Shown: positions 27,540-36,476, counted from the first letter of the stretch. The stretch is DNA of 64,000 nt from Bacteroides caccae (GCF_002222615.2 NZ_CP022412.2:2790001-2854000), one strand, 5' to 3'. Notes: generated by a model from the sequence alone, not told the origin. Translations and numbers: made by a program.

Positions 27540-27570
27540 CAAATGTACGCATAAATCATATTCTGACAAA
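27540..27570 (-). promoter_or_regulatory. Consensus Bacteroides promoter of the small RNA
   Basis: TTTG and TACATTTG on the minus strand are spaced by exactly 19 nt, the group's housekeeping sigma consensus. It points away from the LytR-type regulator gene and into an ORF-free region. Confidence 0.75.
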
Positions 27571-27616
27571 CTATAATCGACAAAATTCTCTTTTTTACCG
27601 ATAAAACAGCTAAACA

Positions 27617-28315
27617 TTAGCTCCTCTCGTCGAGGAAAGTTTGGAAGACCTGCTTGTAGCTGTCGCTGATAGGGATATAGGTCTTGTCGAATACAATACG
27701 GCCACGGTCAATCACACGTATTTTGTCTTTTTGTACAATGAACGAACGGTGTACACGTATAAAGCGGCTGGACGGCAGAAGTTCTTCCATAGCTTTCATA
27801 CTCATCAATGAAAGAATAGGTTTGGGAGCGTCTTCTGTATAAATTTTAATATAATCTTTCAGTCCTTCGATATACATAATTTTCTTCAAGTCTACTTGTA
27901 CCAGTTTGTAGTCACTTTTTACAAAAATGCTGTCTATTTCTTCCGGTTTCTGAACCAGTTCGAACCATTGAAGTGCCTTATTGGCAGCTTGCAGGAAATC
28001 GACATACGAAATAGGTTTCAGCAGATAATCGAGCGCATTGACACGGTAGCCGTCAATGGCATACTGACCGAAGGCGGTGGTAAACACAATACGGGTACGA
28101 GAATCCACCATTTTAGAAAACTCCAGTCCGTTAAGCTCCGGCATTTGAATATCCAGGAAAAGAAGATCGACTTCCTCATCCGGCAACTCTTTCATGGCCT
28201 GAACCGCACTGGAATATTTCCCGGCTAGTTGCAGAAACGGAGTCTTGTTCACGTAACTCTCCAACAGACCGAGAGCCAGAGGCTCATCATCAACGATTGC
28301 ACAACGTAACATCAT
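27617..28315 (-). CDS. LytTR-type response regulator
   Basis: A cytoplasmic regulator of 232 residues. The receiver domain carries the acidic pair in AIVDDEP and the phosphoacceptor Asp near residue 57 in LLFLDIQMPE. A LytTR DNA-binding domain covers about 135-230 (FIRVHRSFIVQKDKIRVID). It follows the LytS-like kinase gene by about 40 bp and closes the six-gene efflux operon. Regulators of this type usually bind direct repeats upstream of their targets, and autoregulation of the efflux operon is a reasonable guess. The second codon is also ATG. Confidence 0.95.
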   Translation of the reverse strand: MMLRCAIVDDEPLALGLLESYVNKTPFLQLAGKYSSAVQAMKELPDEEVDLLFLDIQMPELNGLEFSKMVDSRTRIVFTTAFGQYAIDGYRVNALDYLLKPISYVDFLQAANKALQWFELVQKPEEIDSIFVKSDYKLVQVDLKKIMYIEGLKDYIKIYTEDAPKPILSLMSMKAMEELLPSSRFIRVHRSFIVQKDKIRVIDRGRIVFDKTYIPISDSYKQVFQTFLDERS

Positions 28316-28355
28316 AATTCTCTATATCTATTGTTTAATACTTAACGTTTTATTC

Positions 28356-29411
28356 TCAAATCCTGATACTCAGTCGAGATTCGTACACTTCTCCCTCCTT
28401 CGAAATGCCTTTCGACCAGGTGTAATCCCCTGGATAAAGTATCTCCAGCCGTCGGCTGACTTGTTCCAATCCCACGCCTGAACCACTCTTGTCCTCCATT
28501 GTCTTAGGATGATTACTGTTACGGATCTCACAAATTACCTCTTTGTTGCTTTCCGAGATACGAATGCTGATGAAACTCGTTTCGGTGGGGGAGATGCCAT
28601 GTTTGAAAGCGTTCTCAATCAAGGAAATGAAGATAAGTGGGGCAATAAGTGTCTGGCTGTCCGGCTGGATATCGAATTGAGTAGTCATTTTTACGTTCGA
28701 CGATAATCGGATACGCATCAGTTCAATGTAATTGCGGATGAAGTCCACTTCCTTACAGAGAGGGACATACGTCTGCTGATTGTCGTACAGAACATAACGG
28801 AGTAATTTACTCAATTCCTGTACCGCCTGTTGTGCCTTGTCCGAGTCGAACGCAATCAGTGCATAAATATTGTTCAGGGTGTTCAGCAGGAAGTGCGGAT
28901 TCAGCTGATTGCGCAGATTTTTCAGTTCGGCTTCCGCACGGCTTTTTTCTGCTTCCTTACGGGCAGCTTCGTTCTGTGTCCAACGGGCACTCATGCGGAT
29001 AGCGGCACTTAGCCCGATAGTAAAGACAAGGCTCAGCATATCTCTAAGGAAAAACAGCCAGCCCGGAGGCATACCCGCCCGTTTGGGTTTTGGAGCAAAT
29101 GACGGGTCGAATGTCAGGCTCTGCCAGAGATGAAGTAAAACTCCAATGGCACATAATAGGATGATGTTGTAAACAACATATCTCTTAGCCTGATTCTGAA
29201 AAAGGTAGCGGGGAACCAACAGGAAATAATTGGCGTAGAACACGATCATAAAAGAAAGTGGTACGGCGGCATGGCGTACGTAAGCCCACCAGTTGATGTT
29301 TCCGTTCCCACGTTCGACGAAAAAGAACGGGAAACCGAACATAATCCCCCAGCCGATAATGTGTATCAGTATCTCCAGGGGACGACGTGCGGATGTAAAG
29401 GTTTGTTTCAT
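28356..29411 (-). CDS. LytS/YehU-like sensor histidine kinase
   Basis: An inner-membrane kinase of 351 residues with four membrane segments in the first 140 residues. A short coiled stretch (ARKEAEKSRAEAELKNLR) leads into the His_kinase domain with the phosphoacceptor His near 177 in NQLNPHFLLNTLNNIY. The C-terminal ATPase lobe includes a GSGVGLEQV glycine box. There is no large periplasmic sensor, as usual for this class, which reads signals within the membrane. It lies 18 bp after the ABC permease gene and pairs with the LytTR regulator that follows. Confidence 0.94.
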   Translation of the reverse strand: MKQTFTSARRPLEILIHIIGWGIMFGFPFFFVERGNGNINWWAYVRHAAVPLSFMIVFYANYFLLVPRYLFQNQAKRYVVYNIILLCAIGVLLHLWQSLTFDPSFAPKPKRAGMPPGWLFFLRDMLSLVFTIGLSAAIRMSARWTQNEAARKEAEKSRAEAELKNLRNQLNPHFLLNTLNNIYALIAFDSDKAQQAVQELSKLLRYVLYDNQQTYVPLCKEVDFIRNYIELMRIRLSSNVKMTTQFDIQPDSQTLIAPLIFISLIENAFKHGISPTETSFISIRISESNKEVICEIRNSNHPKTMEDKSGSGVGLEQVSRRLEILYPGDYTWSKGISKEGEVYESRLSIRI

Positions 29412-29429
29412 AAAGACAAAGATAGTTTT

Positions 29430-30650
29430 TTATTCGTATCTGATTGCCTCAATCGGATCTAAATCTGCAGCTTTTTTTGCAGGATACCAACCGAAGAAGA
29501 CTCCGGTGACGGTACAGACAGCGAAAGAAAGGAAAACGCTCCACGGCTGAATATAGATAGGCCAGTGGGCCACGCTTTTCACTATCCAACTGGCTCCGCA
29601 GCCGATAATGACTCCGATGATACCTCCGGTGATACTGATCATGATCGCTTCGATAAGAAATTGGCTCAGAATATCGACGCCTCGTGCTCCGACGGACATA
29701 CGCAGACCGATTTCACGGGTACGTTCCGTGACGGATACATACATGATATTCATGATTCCGATACCGCCCACTACCAATGAAATGCCGGCGATACAGGCAA
29801 GCAGGGTTGTCATCAAGTCGGTGGTAGAGTTCAGCATTGTACTCAATTCTTGTTGGGTACGGATCGTGAAGTCATCGTCGTCCGAGGTTTTTAGCTTATG
29901 ATTGCGGCGAAGAATTTCGGTGATTTCCTCCGTGGCATAGTCCGTCATATCTTCAGTGAGGGCAGAAGCAAAGACGCCTTGCAGGTAAGTGACGGCGAGC
30001 AGGCGTTTCATCACTGTGGTGTAAGGCGCAAGCACGACGGCGTCCTGATCCTGTCCCATAGAGTTGTAACCTTTCGATTTGAGCACACCTACCACGCGAA
30101 GCGGTATTTTGCTGAAACGGATAATCTTTCCCACGGGATCACTACCGTCCGGGAAAAGGTTATCTACGATTGTCTTTCCGATAACGCATACTTTGGCGGA
30201 GCTTTGTATATCGGCTTCGGTAAACATCTGTCCATTTTCGACAGTGAGCTGACGGATGTCGAGATATTCTGTTCCTACTCCGTTGACGGAGGCAGGGTAG
30301 TTATTGTTTCCGGCGATGAGCTGTCCGGACGAAGATACGTTAGGACTAATGGCAGACAGGAAATTTGTCTCATCGCGTAAGGCTTCGTAGTCCGCCAGTT
30401 TCAAGGTCTGCATCGCAGAGGGATCTTGCCGGACACCTCCACGCATATCAGCTCCCGGGTGAATCATTATCATGTTCGAGCCCATTTCGGATATCTGCTG
30501 TTGGATACTTTTCTTCGAGCCTTGTCCAATGGCAAGCATCGTGATGACGGATGCGACACCGATAATGATGCCAAGCATGGTAAGGAAAGCGCGTAGCTTG
30601 TTGTTCGCCAACGCCCGGAGAGCTATTTTAAATAAATTGGTTCCATTCAT
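29430..30650 (-). CDS. MacB-like ABC transporter permease
   Basis: An inner-membrane protein of 406 residues of the MacB/FtsX-type. An N-terminal membrane segment (NNKLRAFLTMLGIIIGVASV), a periplasmic MacB_PCD domain of about 230 residues, and three C-terminal membrane segments are seen. It includes the conserved ending YPAKKAADLDPIEAIRYE. Type VII ABC permeases of this kind drive substrate across the outer membrane by a mechanical link to an adaptor and a TolC channel, both encoded upstream. The ATPase is a separate protein here rather than fused as in E. coli MacB. The gene starts 22 bp after the ATPase gene. Confidence 0.93.
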   Translation of the reverse strand: MNGTNLFKIALRALANNKLRAFLTMLGIIIGVASVITMLAIGQGSKKSIQQQISEMGSNMIMIHPGADMRGGVRQDPSAMQTLKLADYEALRDETNFLSAISPNVSSSGQLIAGNNNYPASVNGVGTEYLDIRQLTVENGQMFTEADIQSSAKVCVIGKTIVDNLFPDGSDPVGKIIRFSKIPLRVVGVLKSKGYNSMGQDQDAVVLAPYTTVMKRLLAVTYLQGVFASALTEDMTDYATEEITEILRRNHKLKTSDDDDFTIRTQQELSTMLNSTTDLMTTLLACIAGISLVVGGIGIMNIMYVSVTERTREIGLRMSVGARGVDILSQFLIEAIMISITGGIIGVIIGCGASWIVKSVAHWPIYIQPWSVFLSFAVCTVTGVFFGWYPAKKAADLDPIEAIRYE

Positions 30651-30672
30651 GTTTAAAAGCTTATAACTTTAA

Positions 30673-31416
30673 TTAGTCTTCCTCATTTTTCGGCAATGCA
30701 GCCAGCGCTTCGGCGGCAGACAGAATCTTCGTATTGACCGTATCTTCCGTTATATGACCGTCGCGCAACCGTATATTCCGGCTACTGTATTGTGCGATTT
30801 CGGGATTATGCGTTACGAATATAATTGTACGTCCTTCCGCGTGAAGTTTCTGAAATAGGACAAGTATCTCAAAAGAGGTACGGGTGTCGAGATTTCCGGT
30901 GGCTTCGTCGGCAAGGATAACGGCAGGATTGTTCACCAGTGCGCGGGCGATGGCAACACGTTGCATCTGTCCGCCGGACATTTGGTTCGACTTATGTTCG
31001 AGACGGTCGCCCAGTCCCACCGCTTGTAGAGACTCGATAGCACGGCGGCGACGTTCGGAGGCACTGACGGCGGAGTTGTACATCAGCGGCAACTCCACGT
31101 TTTCTACTGCCGTTGTTTTGGGGAGGAGGTTGTAGCTCTGGAACACAAAACCGATTTTCCGGTTTCTGAGTACCGCCCGTTGAGGTTTGCTCATTGTGCG
31201 GACGGAGATTCCGTCGAGCAGATACTCTCCGCTGGTTGGGGTATCCAGACAGCCCAATGTGTTGAGCAGCGTGGATTTTCCCGAACCGGAAGTTCCCATG
31301 ATAGTAACAAACTCTCCTTCGTTGATAGTGAAAGAAACGCCTCGTAACGCATGGACGGTTTCTTCTCCTACCTGAAAGTCACGTTTGATATTTTGAAGTT
31401 CAATTACTTTTTTCAT
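30673..31416 (-). CDS. MacB/LolD-like ABC transporter ATP-binding protein
   Basis: A cytoplasmic ATPase of 247 residues. The Walker A motif GTSGSGKST lies at residues 41-49, the Q-loop in FVFQSYNLLP, the signature MSGGQMQRVAIARAL near 145 and Walker B VILADEATGNLD near 166. It is the energy-coupling subunit for the permease gene that follows 22 bp downstream. Between it and the adaptor gene upstream lie 372 bp that contain a 220-bp inverted-repeat element (31515-31734). This is unusual inside an otherwise compact operon. Confidence 0.94.
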   Translation of the reverse strand: MKKVIELQNIKRDFQVGEETVHALRGVSFTINEGEFVTIMGTSGSGKSTLLNTLGCLDTPTSGEYLLDGISVRTMSKPQRAVLRNRKIGFVFQSYNLLPKTTAVENVELPLMYNSAVSASERRRRAIESLQAVGLGDRLEHKSNQMSGGQMQRVAIARALVNNPAVILADEATGNLDTRTSFEILVLFQKLHAEGRTIIFVTHNPEIAQYSSRNIRLRDGHITEDTVNTKILSAAEALAALPKNEED

Positions 31417-31514
31417 CTTTTATTCTTTATTTCTCATTTGCAAAATGTCTGCTGGTTTTCAGAATCGATTTTGCATACTTCTCGGATTTGCGCAAAGTTT
31501 ATTTTAGCCTGTTT

Positions 31515-31734
31515 TAATGTGAGTTCGATATAACAGCTATCATCCGCATGTTTTCCCCTCTGGGAAGGAGGGGAAAACAAAGGGCGGGGTGGTAGGTGCG
31601 GCCATTTGCTTTTAATCGTAAGACAGTATATTTCATATACCTATATATTCACCTACCACCTCCCCCTACGGGTACTCCTCCTTCCCGAAGGAGGAGAGTT
31701 GTGAATAGTATAGACTTATATCGAACTCACATTA
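31515..31734. repeat. 220-bp inverted-repeat element (MITE/BIME-like) within the efflux operon
   Basis: Perfect 18-bp terminal inverted repeats (31515-31532 and 31717-31734) enclose two head-to-head units, at 31551-31598 and 31650-31696. Each unit consists of CACCTACCACC (or its complement) and its own 10-bp GC-rich hairpin. The two halves align imperfectly over most of their length, so the whole element could fold as one long stem. T-runs of three to four bases flank both ends and might be a short target duplication. There is no protein frame of note inside. The element lies between the adaptor and ATPase genes. Confidence 0.75.
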
Positions 31735-31788
31735 TTTTAATTTTAGGAAATCAGCTCTATCCTCTTAGACTGATTTCTTAAAATGGAT

Positions 31789-33009
31789 TCATTTTTTCTT
31801 TTTGCTTCCCGGAGGGCCCGGCATGAACGGACTTCTTTCTCCGCCTTCCTGACCTGTCGGGGCTTCCATGCTTTCGCCCGGCATGCCACCTATGGTAGCT
31901 TCTGTCACTACTCTTGTTCCTTCGGCGACACCGCTGATGATCTCTGTGGAGATTCCGTTTGTAATTCCTATTTCTACCGGATGAGCAGTGAATGTGGTGC
32001 CTTCGCGTGTCCAGACTTTATGTTCGCTTTCGCAATCCTTCACAATATCGTTTTTACCGATCAGAGGTTCTTCCGGTGTAAAGCGCAAAGCCTTGTTAGG
32101 AACAGACAGTACATCTTTCTTGTCGAGAATATAGATTGTGATATTGGCAGTCAGACGTGGTTTCAGTTTCAGATCCGGATTATGGGCGGAGATTACCACC
32201 TCATAAGTAACCACCGTGCTGGTGCTGGAACTTGTACTGCTGGTACTGCTCGCATCTCCCAGGCGAATCTGTGTCACTACTCCTTCGAATGTGTCGTTCG
32301 GATAAGCGTCTACCGTGAAGCTGGCACGTTGACCTTCTTCGATACCGCCTATATCAGCTTCGTCCACGTCGGCCACTACCTGCATCTTTGTCAAGTCCGC
32401 AGCAATGGTGAACAAGGTCGGAGTTTCGAATCCGGAAGCAACAGTCTGTCCGGCTTCCACATCACGGCTGATAACTACACCGTCAATCGGTGAGGTAATC
32501 GTGGCGTAGGACAGGTTACGCTCTGCTTTTGCCAGAGAGGCTTTGCTGCTGTCGTAGTTACTTTTGGCTTTCTGGTAGTTATAGAGGGCCTGTTCGTAGT
32601 CCGTATCACTGATTAATGATTTCTCGTGCAGACCTTTGCTGCGTTGGAAGTTCTTTTCCTGATATTCGTATTCGGCTTTCGCACCGTCATAGGTTGCTTT
32701 CTGTGAAGCCAGTTCGCTTTGCAGGGTGACGCGGTCCATTTCGGCTATCAACTGTCCTTTGGTTACTACCGAGTTATAGTCCACATAGATTTTGTCGATG
32801 ATACCGGATACCTGTGTACCGACTTCTACTTCCGTTACCGGTTCGATCGTTCCGGTAGCAGTCACCGAATTTGAAATATCGCCTTTGCTGACAGTAGTGG
32901 TGGCATACGTAACCTTGTGTTTGGCGGGTGAACCTGCAAAGAACCAGATTCCTGCTCCCACAACCACAACGACTGCCACAGCGATTAGAATAATCTTTTT
33001 CGTTTTCAT
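31789..33009 (-). CDS. MacA-like periplasmic adaptor (membrane fusion protein)
   Basis: A periplasmic adaptor of 406 residues anchored by one N-terminal membrane segment (about 5-27). The lipoyl-like half-motif EVGTQVSGIIDKIYVDYNS lies near residue 60, a long coiled-coil hairpin at about 95-170, the second lipoyl half at SYATITSPIDGVVISRDVE, then a beta-barrel and membrane-proximal domain. The tail is rich in Gly, Pro and Lys. It bridges the inner-membrane ABC permease and the outer-membrane TolC-type channel encoded just upstream (47 bp). Substrates of such pumps include peptides, macrolides and siderophores; the one here is unknown. Confidence 0.93.
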   Translation of the reverse strand: MKTKKIILIAVAVVVVVGAGIWFFAGSPAKHKVTYATTTVSKGDISNSVTATGTIEPVTEVEVGTQVSGIIDKIYVDYNSVVTKGQLIAEMDRVTLQSELASQKATYDGAKAEYEYQEKNFQRSKGLHEKSLISDTDYEQALYNYQKAKSNYDSSKASLAKAERNLSYATITSPIDGVVISRDVEAGQTVASGFETPTLFTIAADLTKMQVVADVDEADIGGIEEGQRASFTVDAYPNDTFEGVVTQIRLGDASSTSSTSSSTSTVVTYEVVISAHNPDLKLKPRLTANITIYILDKKDVLSVPNKALRFTPEEPLIGKNDIVKDCESEHKVWTREGTTFTAHPVEIGITNGISTEIISGVAEGTRVVTEATIGGMPGESMEAPTGQEGGERSPFMPGPPGSKKKK

Positions 33010-33055
33010 TCGTTTATTATGCTTTTACTTATTTATAATGCTGATATTCGATTCC

Positions 33056-34453
33056 TTACAAAGCTAGTTTGTCGCCTTGATAGAACTTCAACAACTGTGT
33101 ATTCAGTATTGCCATATATTTGGCTTGAAGCTGTTCTTGCTGTGCTTGCAGCAAGTTGTTCTTTTCAGTGAGAAGTTCTACTGTATTTTTCATTCCCAGA
33201 TTGAATTGCTCGCTAATCAGGTTGTAGCTGATTTGCGTACTTTTCAGTTTCTCGTTGGCTGCTGCATAGCGTTGCTGTGCACTGTTGGCGTCGAGCCAAA
33301 GTCCTTCAATCGTTTTGTATAAGGCTTTCTGTTCGTCGAGCAATGACAGCATACTCGTTTCATATTGTAACTTGGCTTTCTGTACGGCACTCTTTGTCTG
33401 TCGATTATTAAAAATAGGCACGCTGACAGACAATCCGATGGAATTGTTCCAGCCATTTTTTACTTGTTCGCCGAAAGTGAAATCACTACCACTGGTATGA
33501 TTCGTTCCGATTCCCGCGCTGAGGCTGACGGTAGGAAGGTAGCCGGACTTGGCAATGTCGATTCCCAATTCGGAAGCGTTCACATTGAGTTTGCTCGCTT
33601 CGATTTCGGGACGAAGGGCAAGGGCACTCACATACACATCTCTTTTGGCGGGCAACGGAGACAGTACATTCTCGTCGGACAGAGCGGGGAGATAGATGTT
33701 CATTTCATTCTCCCCGTCGAGTTCGAGCAGTTGTTTCAGTTGTAATTTGTAATCTTGCAGAGTGGCTTGCGCTGTGACAAGTTGGTAACGGTCGGTACTG
33801 ACCTGCGCTTCCAATTGTGCGAAATCGCTTTTGGCAATGCTTCCGGCATTCAGAAGTTCCTGACCGCGGTCGCGCTGTGCAATGGAGACTTGCAGCGTAT
33901 TTTCATTTACTCTGACAGACTCTGCTGCATAAAGTATCTGAATATATATTTGTGCAATAGACTCCTGAATACTGTTCTCCGAAGTCGCTACATCCAGTTC
34001 GGCTACCTGATTGTTCAGTTTCTCCTGTTGGATTGTCTTCAGCCGTTTGCTACCATTATAAAGAGTCCACGAGGCATTTAGTCCGTAGTTTCCATTGTAA
34101 CTGGTTTTACTGTTGGTACTGATAATCTCACTGCCACTGACTCTGCTACTTGATTCCTGATACGGTCGGTTCACAACCTGCTGGCTGGTAGAGAAAGAGA
34201 GGCTGGGGAACAAGGCAGCCTTGGCTGTCTTCACATCAATCTGCGTGCTTGCCGCAGTAACCCGATTTTTACGAATCGTAATATTCTGCTCAAGGGCATA
34301 GTCGATACACGATTGCAAGTCCCATTGAGCGGGAAGCTTTGTTTCGTTCAGTGTATCGACTTGCAGAGAAGAATTTTGGGCAGATATGCCGGGCAGCATA
34401 CCTGCACCTAAAAATGCTATCACTGTCAATCTTCTTACGTTTATCATATTCAT
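33056..34453 (-). CDS. TolC family outer-membrane efflux protein
   Basis: An outer-membrane channel protein of about 465 residues. The start is placed at 34453 (or two codons later), where a signal peptide MINVRRLTVIAFLGAGMLPG begins; the longer frame to 34684 runs through promoter DNA. Two homologous OEP repeats are visible, each with a long helical stretch, for example QSCIDYALEQNITIRKNR in the first and ASELGIDIAKSGYLPTVSLS in the second. It is the first gene of the six-gene efflux and two-component operon. A promoter-like TTTG-N20-TACCTTCG lies at 34504-34507 and 34476-34483 on this strand, which supports the later start. Confidence 0.92.
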   Translation of the reverse strand: MNMINVRRLTVIAFLGAGMLPGISAQNSSLQVDTLNETKLPAQWDLQSCIDYALEQNITIRKNRVTAASTQIDVKTAKAALFPSLSFSTSQQVVNRPYQESSSRVSGSEIISTNSKTSYNGNYGLNASWTLYNGSKRLKTIQQEKLNNQVAELDVATSENSIQESIAQIYIQILYAAESVRVNENTLQVSIAQRDRGQELLNAGSIAKSDFAQLEAQVSTDRYQLVTAQATLQDYKLQLKQLLELDGENEMNIYLPALSDENVLSPLPAKRDVYVSALALRPEIEASKLNVNASELGIDIAKSGYLPTVSLSAGIGTNHTSGSDFTFGEQVKNGWNNSIGLSVSVPIFNNRQTKSAVQKAKLQYETSMLSLLDEQKALYKTIEGLWLDANSAQQRYAAANEKLKSTQISYNLISEQFNLGMKNTVELLTEKNNLLQAQQEQLQAKYMAILNTQLLKFYQGDKLAL

Positions 34454-34613
34454 TCTTCTATTAATTAACCGGAAACGAAGGTACGTACATATTATAATAG
34501 CAGCAAAAGTGATAGACGGATTGCGGAATTTCGCCGTTAAATGATTTTTTTCTGTCGATAGGCAGGTTTTTTTAGAAAAACACGACAAATTCTGCAACAA
34601 TTCAAGGGATTTG

Positions 34614-34643
34614 TTTGTTTTAATTATAAAAATTGTATATTTG
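34614..34643 (+). promoter_or_regulatory. Promoter of the cytochrome bd operon
   Basis: TTTG at 34614-34617 and TATATTTG at 34636-34643 are separated by 18 nt, close to the Bacteroides consensus, about 28 bp before the DUF4492 gene. Confidence 0.7.
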
Positions 34644-34671
34644 TACTCATTACAAATCTTGACGTAGAAAT

Positions 34672-34908
34672 ATGAAGAATACACTACTTTCCGTCTGGAA
34701 CTTCTACCTGGAAGGCTTTCGAAGTATGACTTTGGGGCGTACTCTGTGGATTATTATCCTTTTGAAATTATTCATCATGTTCTTTATTCTGAAGTTGTTC
34801 TTCTTCCCCGACTTTCTTGGCGACCACCCTACGGATGCCGACAAGGGAACGTATGTGGGAAATGAACTGATACAACGTGCTCTTCCCGAGAAATCTACTG
34901 ATTTTTAA
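34672..34908 (+). CDS. DUF4492 small membrane protein, cyd operon
   Basis: A 78-residue protein with one strong membrane segment at about 22-44 (LWIIILLKLFIMFFILKLFF) and a short polar tail. It matches the DUF4492 family, which in Bacteroidales is found directly upstream of cydA. The family function is not established; position suggests an assembly factor or accessory subunit of cytochrome bd, comparable in size and placement to the small Cyd subunits of other bacteria but not homologous as far as I can see. It is separated from cydA by about 20 bp and should be co-transcribed. Confidence 0.88.
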   Translation: MKNTLLSVWNFYLEGFRSMTLGRTLWIIILLKLFIMFFILKLFFFPDFLGDHPTDADKGTYVGNELIQRALPEKSTDF

Positions 34909-34928
34909 CTTTTAAACTACATAAGATT

Positions 34929-36476
34929 ATGATTGAAAGTATTGACACCTCGCTGATCGATTGGTCGAGAGCCCAATTTGCGATGACAGCTATGTACCAC
35001 TGGATTTTTGTTCCCCTTACGCTCGGACTGGCGGTGGTAATGGGAATAATGGAGACGCTGTATTATAAAACAGGCAATGAATTCTGGAAACGGACAGCCA
35101 AATTCTGGATGAAACTTTTCGGTATTAACTTTGCCATTGGTGTGGCAACCGGTTTGATTTTGGAATTTGAATTTGGTACGAATTGGAGTAATTATTCGTG
35201 GTTCGTAGGCGATATCTTCGGTGCGCCGTTGGCTATTGAAGGGATTTTGGCCTTCTTCATGGAAGCTACGTTTATAGCGGTGATGTTCTTCGGCTGGGAG
35301 AAAGTGAGCAAGCGTTTTCATTTGGCTTCTACCTGGCTGACAGGTCTGGGAGCTACAATTTCCGCCTGGTGGATTCTTGTTGCCAATGCTTGGATGCAAC
35401 ATCCGGTGGGCATGGAGTTCAATCCTGATACGGTTCGTAATGAAATGGTGGACTTTTGGGCGGTGGCTACTTCGCCTGTGGCCGTCAATAAATTCTTTCA
35501 TACGGTGTTGTCCGGCTGGGTGCTGGGTGGCGTGTTTGTAGTAGGCATTGGTTGCTGGTATTTGTTGAAGAAGCGCAATCGTGAGTTTGCACTTGCCAGC
35601 ATAAAGATTGGTGCTATCTTCGGATTGGTGGCATCACTGCTTTCCGTTTGGACAGGAGACGGCTCCGGTTATCAGATTGCGCAGACGCAGCCGATGAAAC
35701 TTGCCGCTGTGGAAGGATTGTATGAGGGTGGTACGAATGTGGGTTTGGTGGGAATCGGCATGCTGAATCCCGAAAAGAAGACTTATAATGACGGAAAAGA
35801 ACCTTTCCTGTTCCGTATTGAGATACCGAGTATGCTTTCTTTCCTTGCCGAGCGTGACGCCAATGCTTATGTTCCGGGAATTACGAATATTATCGAAGGT
35901 GGCTATCAACAGAAAGACGGTACGATTGCTCTTTCGGCTGCCGAAAAGATTGAACGGGGTAAAACGGCTATCGGTGCGCTGGCTGCTTACCGTGCTGCGA
36001 AGAGTGCCGGGAACGAGGAGGATGCGCAAGTGGCATACAAAGTGTTGCAGGAGAATATTCCTTATTTCGGATACGGATATATTAAGGATGTGAATCAGTT
36101 GGTTCCGAATGTTCCTCTGAACTTTTATGCCTTCCGTGTCATGGTGATTCTGGGTGGATATTTCATTCTGTTCTTTATTGTTGTACTGTTCTTTATCTAT
36201 AAAAAGGATTTAAGCAAAATGCGCTGGATGCATTGGGTGGCTTTACTGACGATTCCTCTGGCTTACATTGCCGGACAAGCCGGTTGGGTGGTTGCCGAAT
36301 GTGGCCGTCAACCGTGGGCTATCCGGGATCTGCTTCCTACATCGGCGGCTATCTCCAAGTTGGATGTCGGCTCTGTTCAGACTACTTTCTTTATCTTCCT
36401 GTTTTTATTTACCGTAATGCTGATTGCGGAAATAGGAATCATGATAAGGGCTATCAAGAAGGGGCCGGAGGTTTAA
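34929..36476 (+). CDS. cydA: Cytochrome bd ubiquinol oxidase subunit I
   Basis: An inner-membrane subunit of 515 residues that binds the haems and oxidises quinol. Likely haem ligands are His24 (MTAMYHWIFVPLTLG), His191 (FFHTVLSGWVLGG) and Met405 (FRVMVILGGYF). The quinol-site motif GRQPW is at 459-463. About nine membrane segments are present. With CydB it reduces oxygen to water at low oxygen tension, and in Bacteroides it is known to permit growth at nanomolar oxygen. Confidence 0.97.
   Translation: MIESIDTSLIDWSRAQFAMTAMYHWIFVPLTLGLAVVMGIMETLYYKTGNEFWKRTAKFWMKLFGINFAIGVATGLILEFEFGTNWSNYSWFVGDIFGAPLAIEGILAFFMEATFIAVMFFGWEKVSKRFHLASTWLTGLGATISAWWILVANAWMQHPVGMEFNPDTVRNEMVDFWAVATSPVAVNKFFHTVLSGWVLGGVFVVGIGCWYLLKKRNREFALASIKIGAIFGLVASLLSVWTGDGSGYQIAQTQPMKLAAVEGLYEGGTNVGLVGIGMLNPEKKTYNDGKEPFLFRIEIPSMLSFLAERDANAYVPGITNIIEGGYQQKDGTIALSAAEKIERGKTAIGALAAYRAAKSAGNEEDAQVAYKVLQENIPYFGYGYIKDVNQLVPNVPLNFYAFRVMVILGGYFILFFIVVLFFIYKKDLSKMRWMHWVALLTIPLAYIAGQAGWVVAECGRQPWAIRDLLPTSAAISKLDVGSVQTTFFIFLFLFTVMLIAEIGIMIRAIKKGPEV

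Noticed and set aside
29417..29424. TATCTTTG box in front of the LytS-like kinase
   Set aside because: Only six bases from the start codon and with no -33 partner, so an internal promoter is not supported.
31596..31781. 61-codon frame in the inverted-repeat element
   Set aside because: It covers the element's own palindromes; no start context or recognisable domain, so not taken as a transposase.
31783..32493. 236-codon plus-strand frame
   Set aside because: Shadow of the adaptor gene on the opposite strand, which has full family motifs.
33056..34684. Longer start for the TolC gene
   Set aside because: The extra 77 codons cover promoter DNA and lack homology; a signal peptide begins at 34453.
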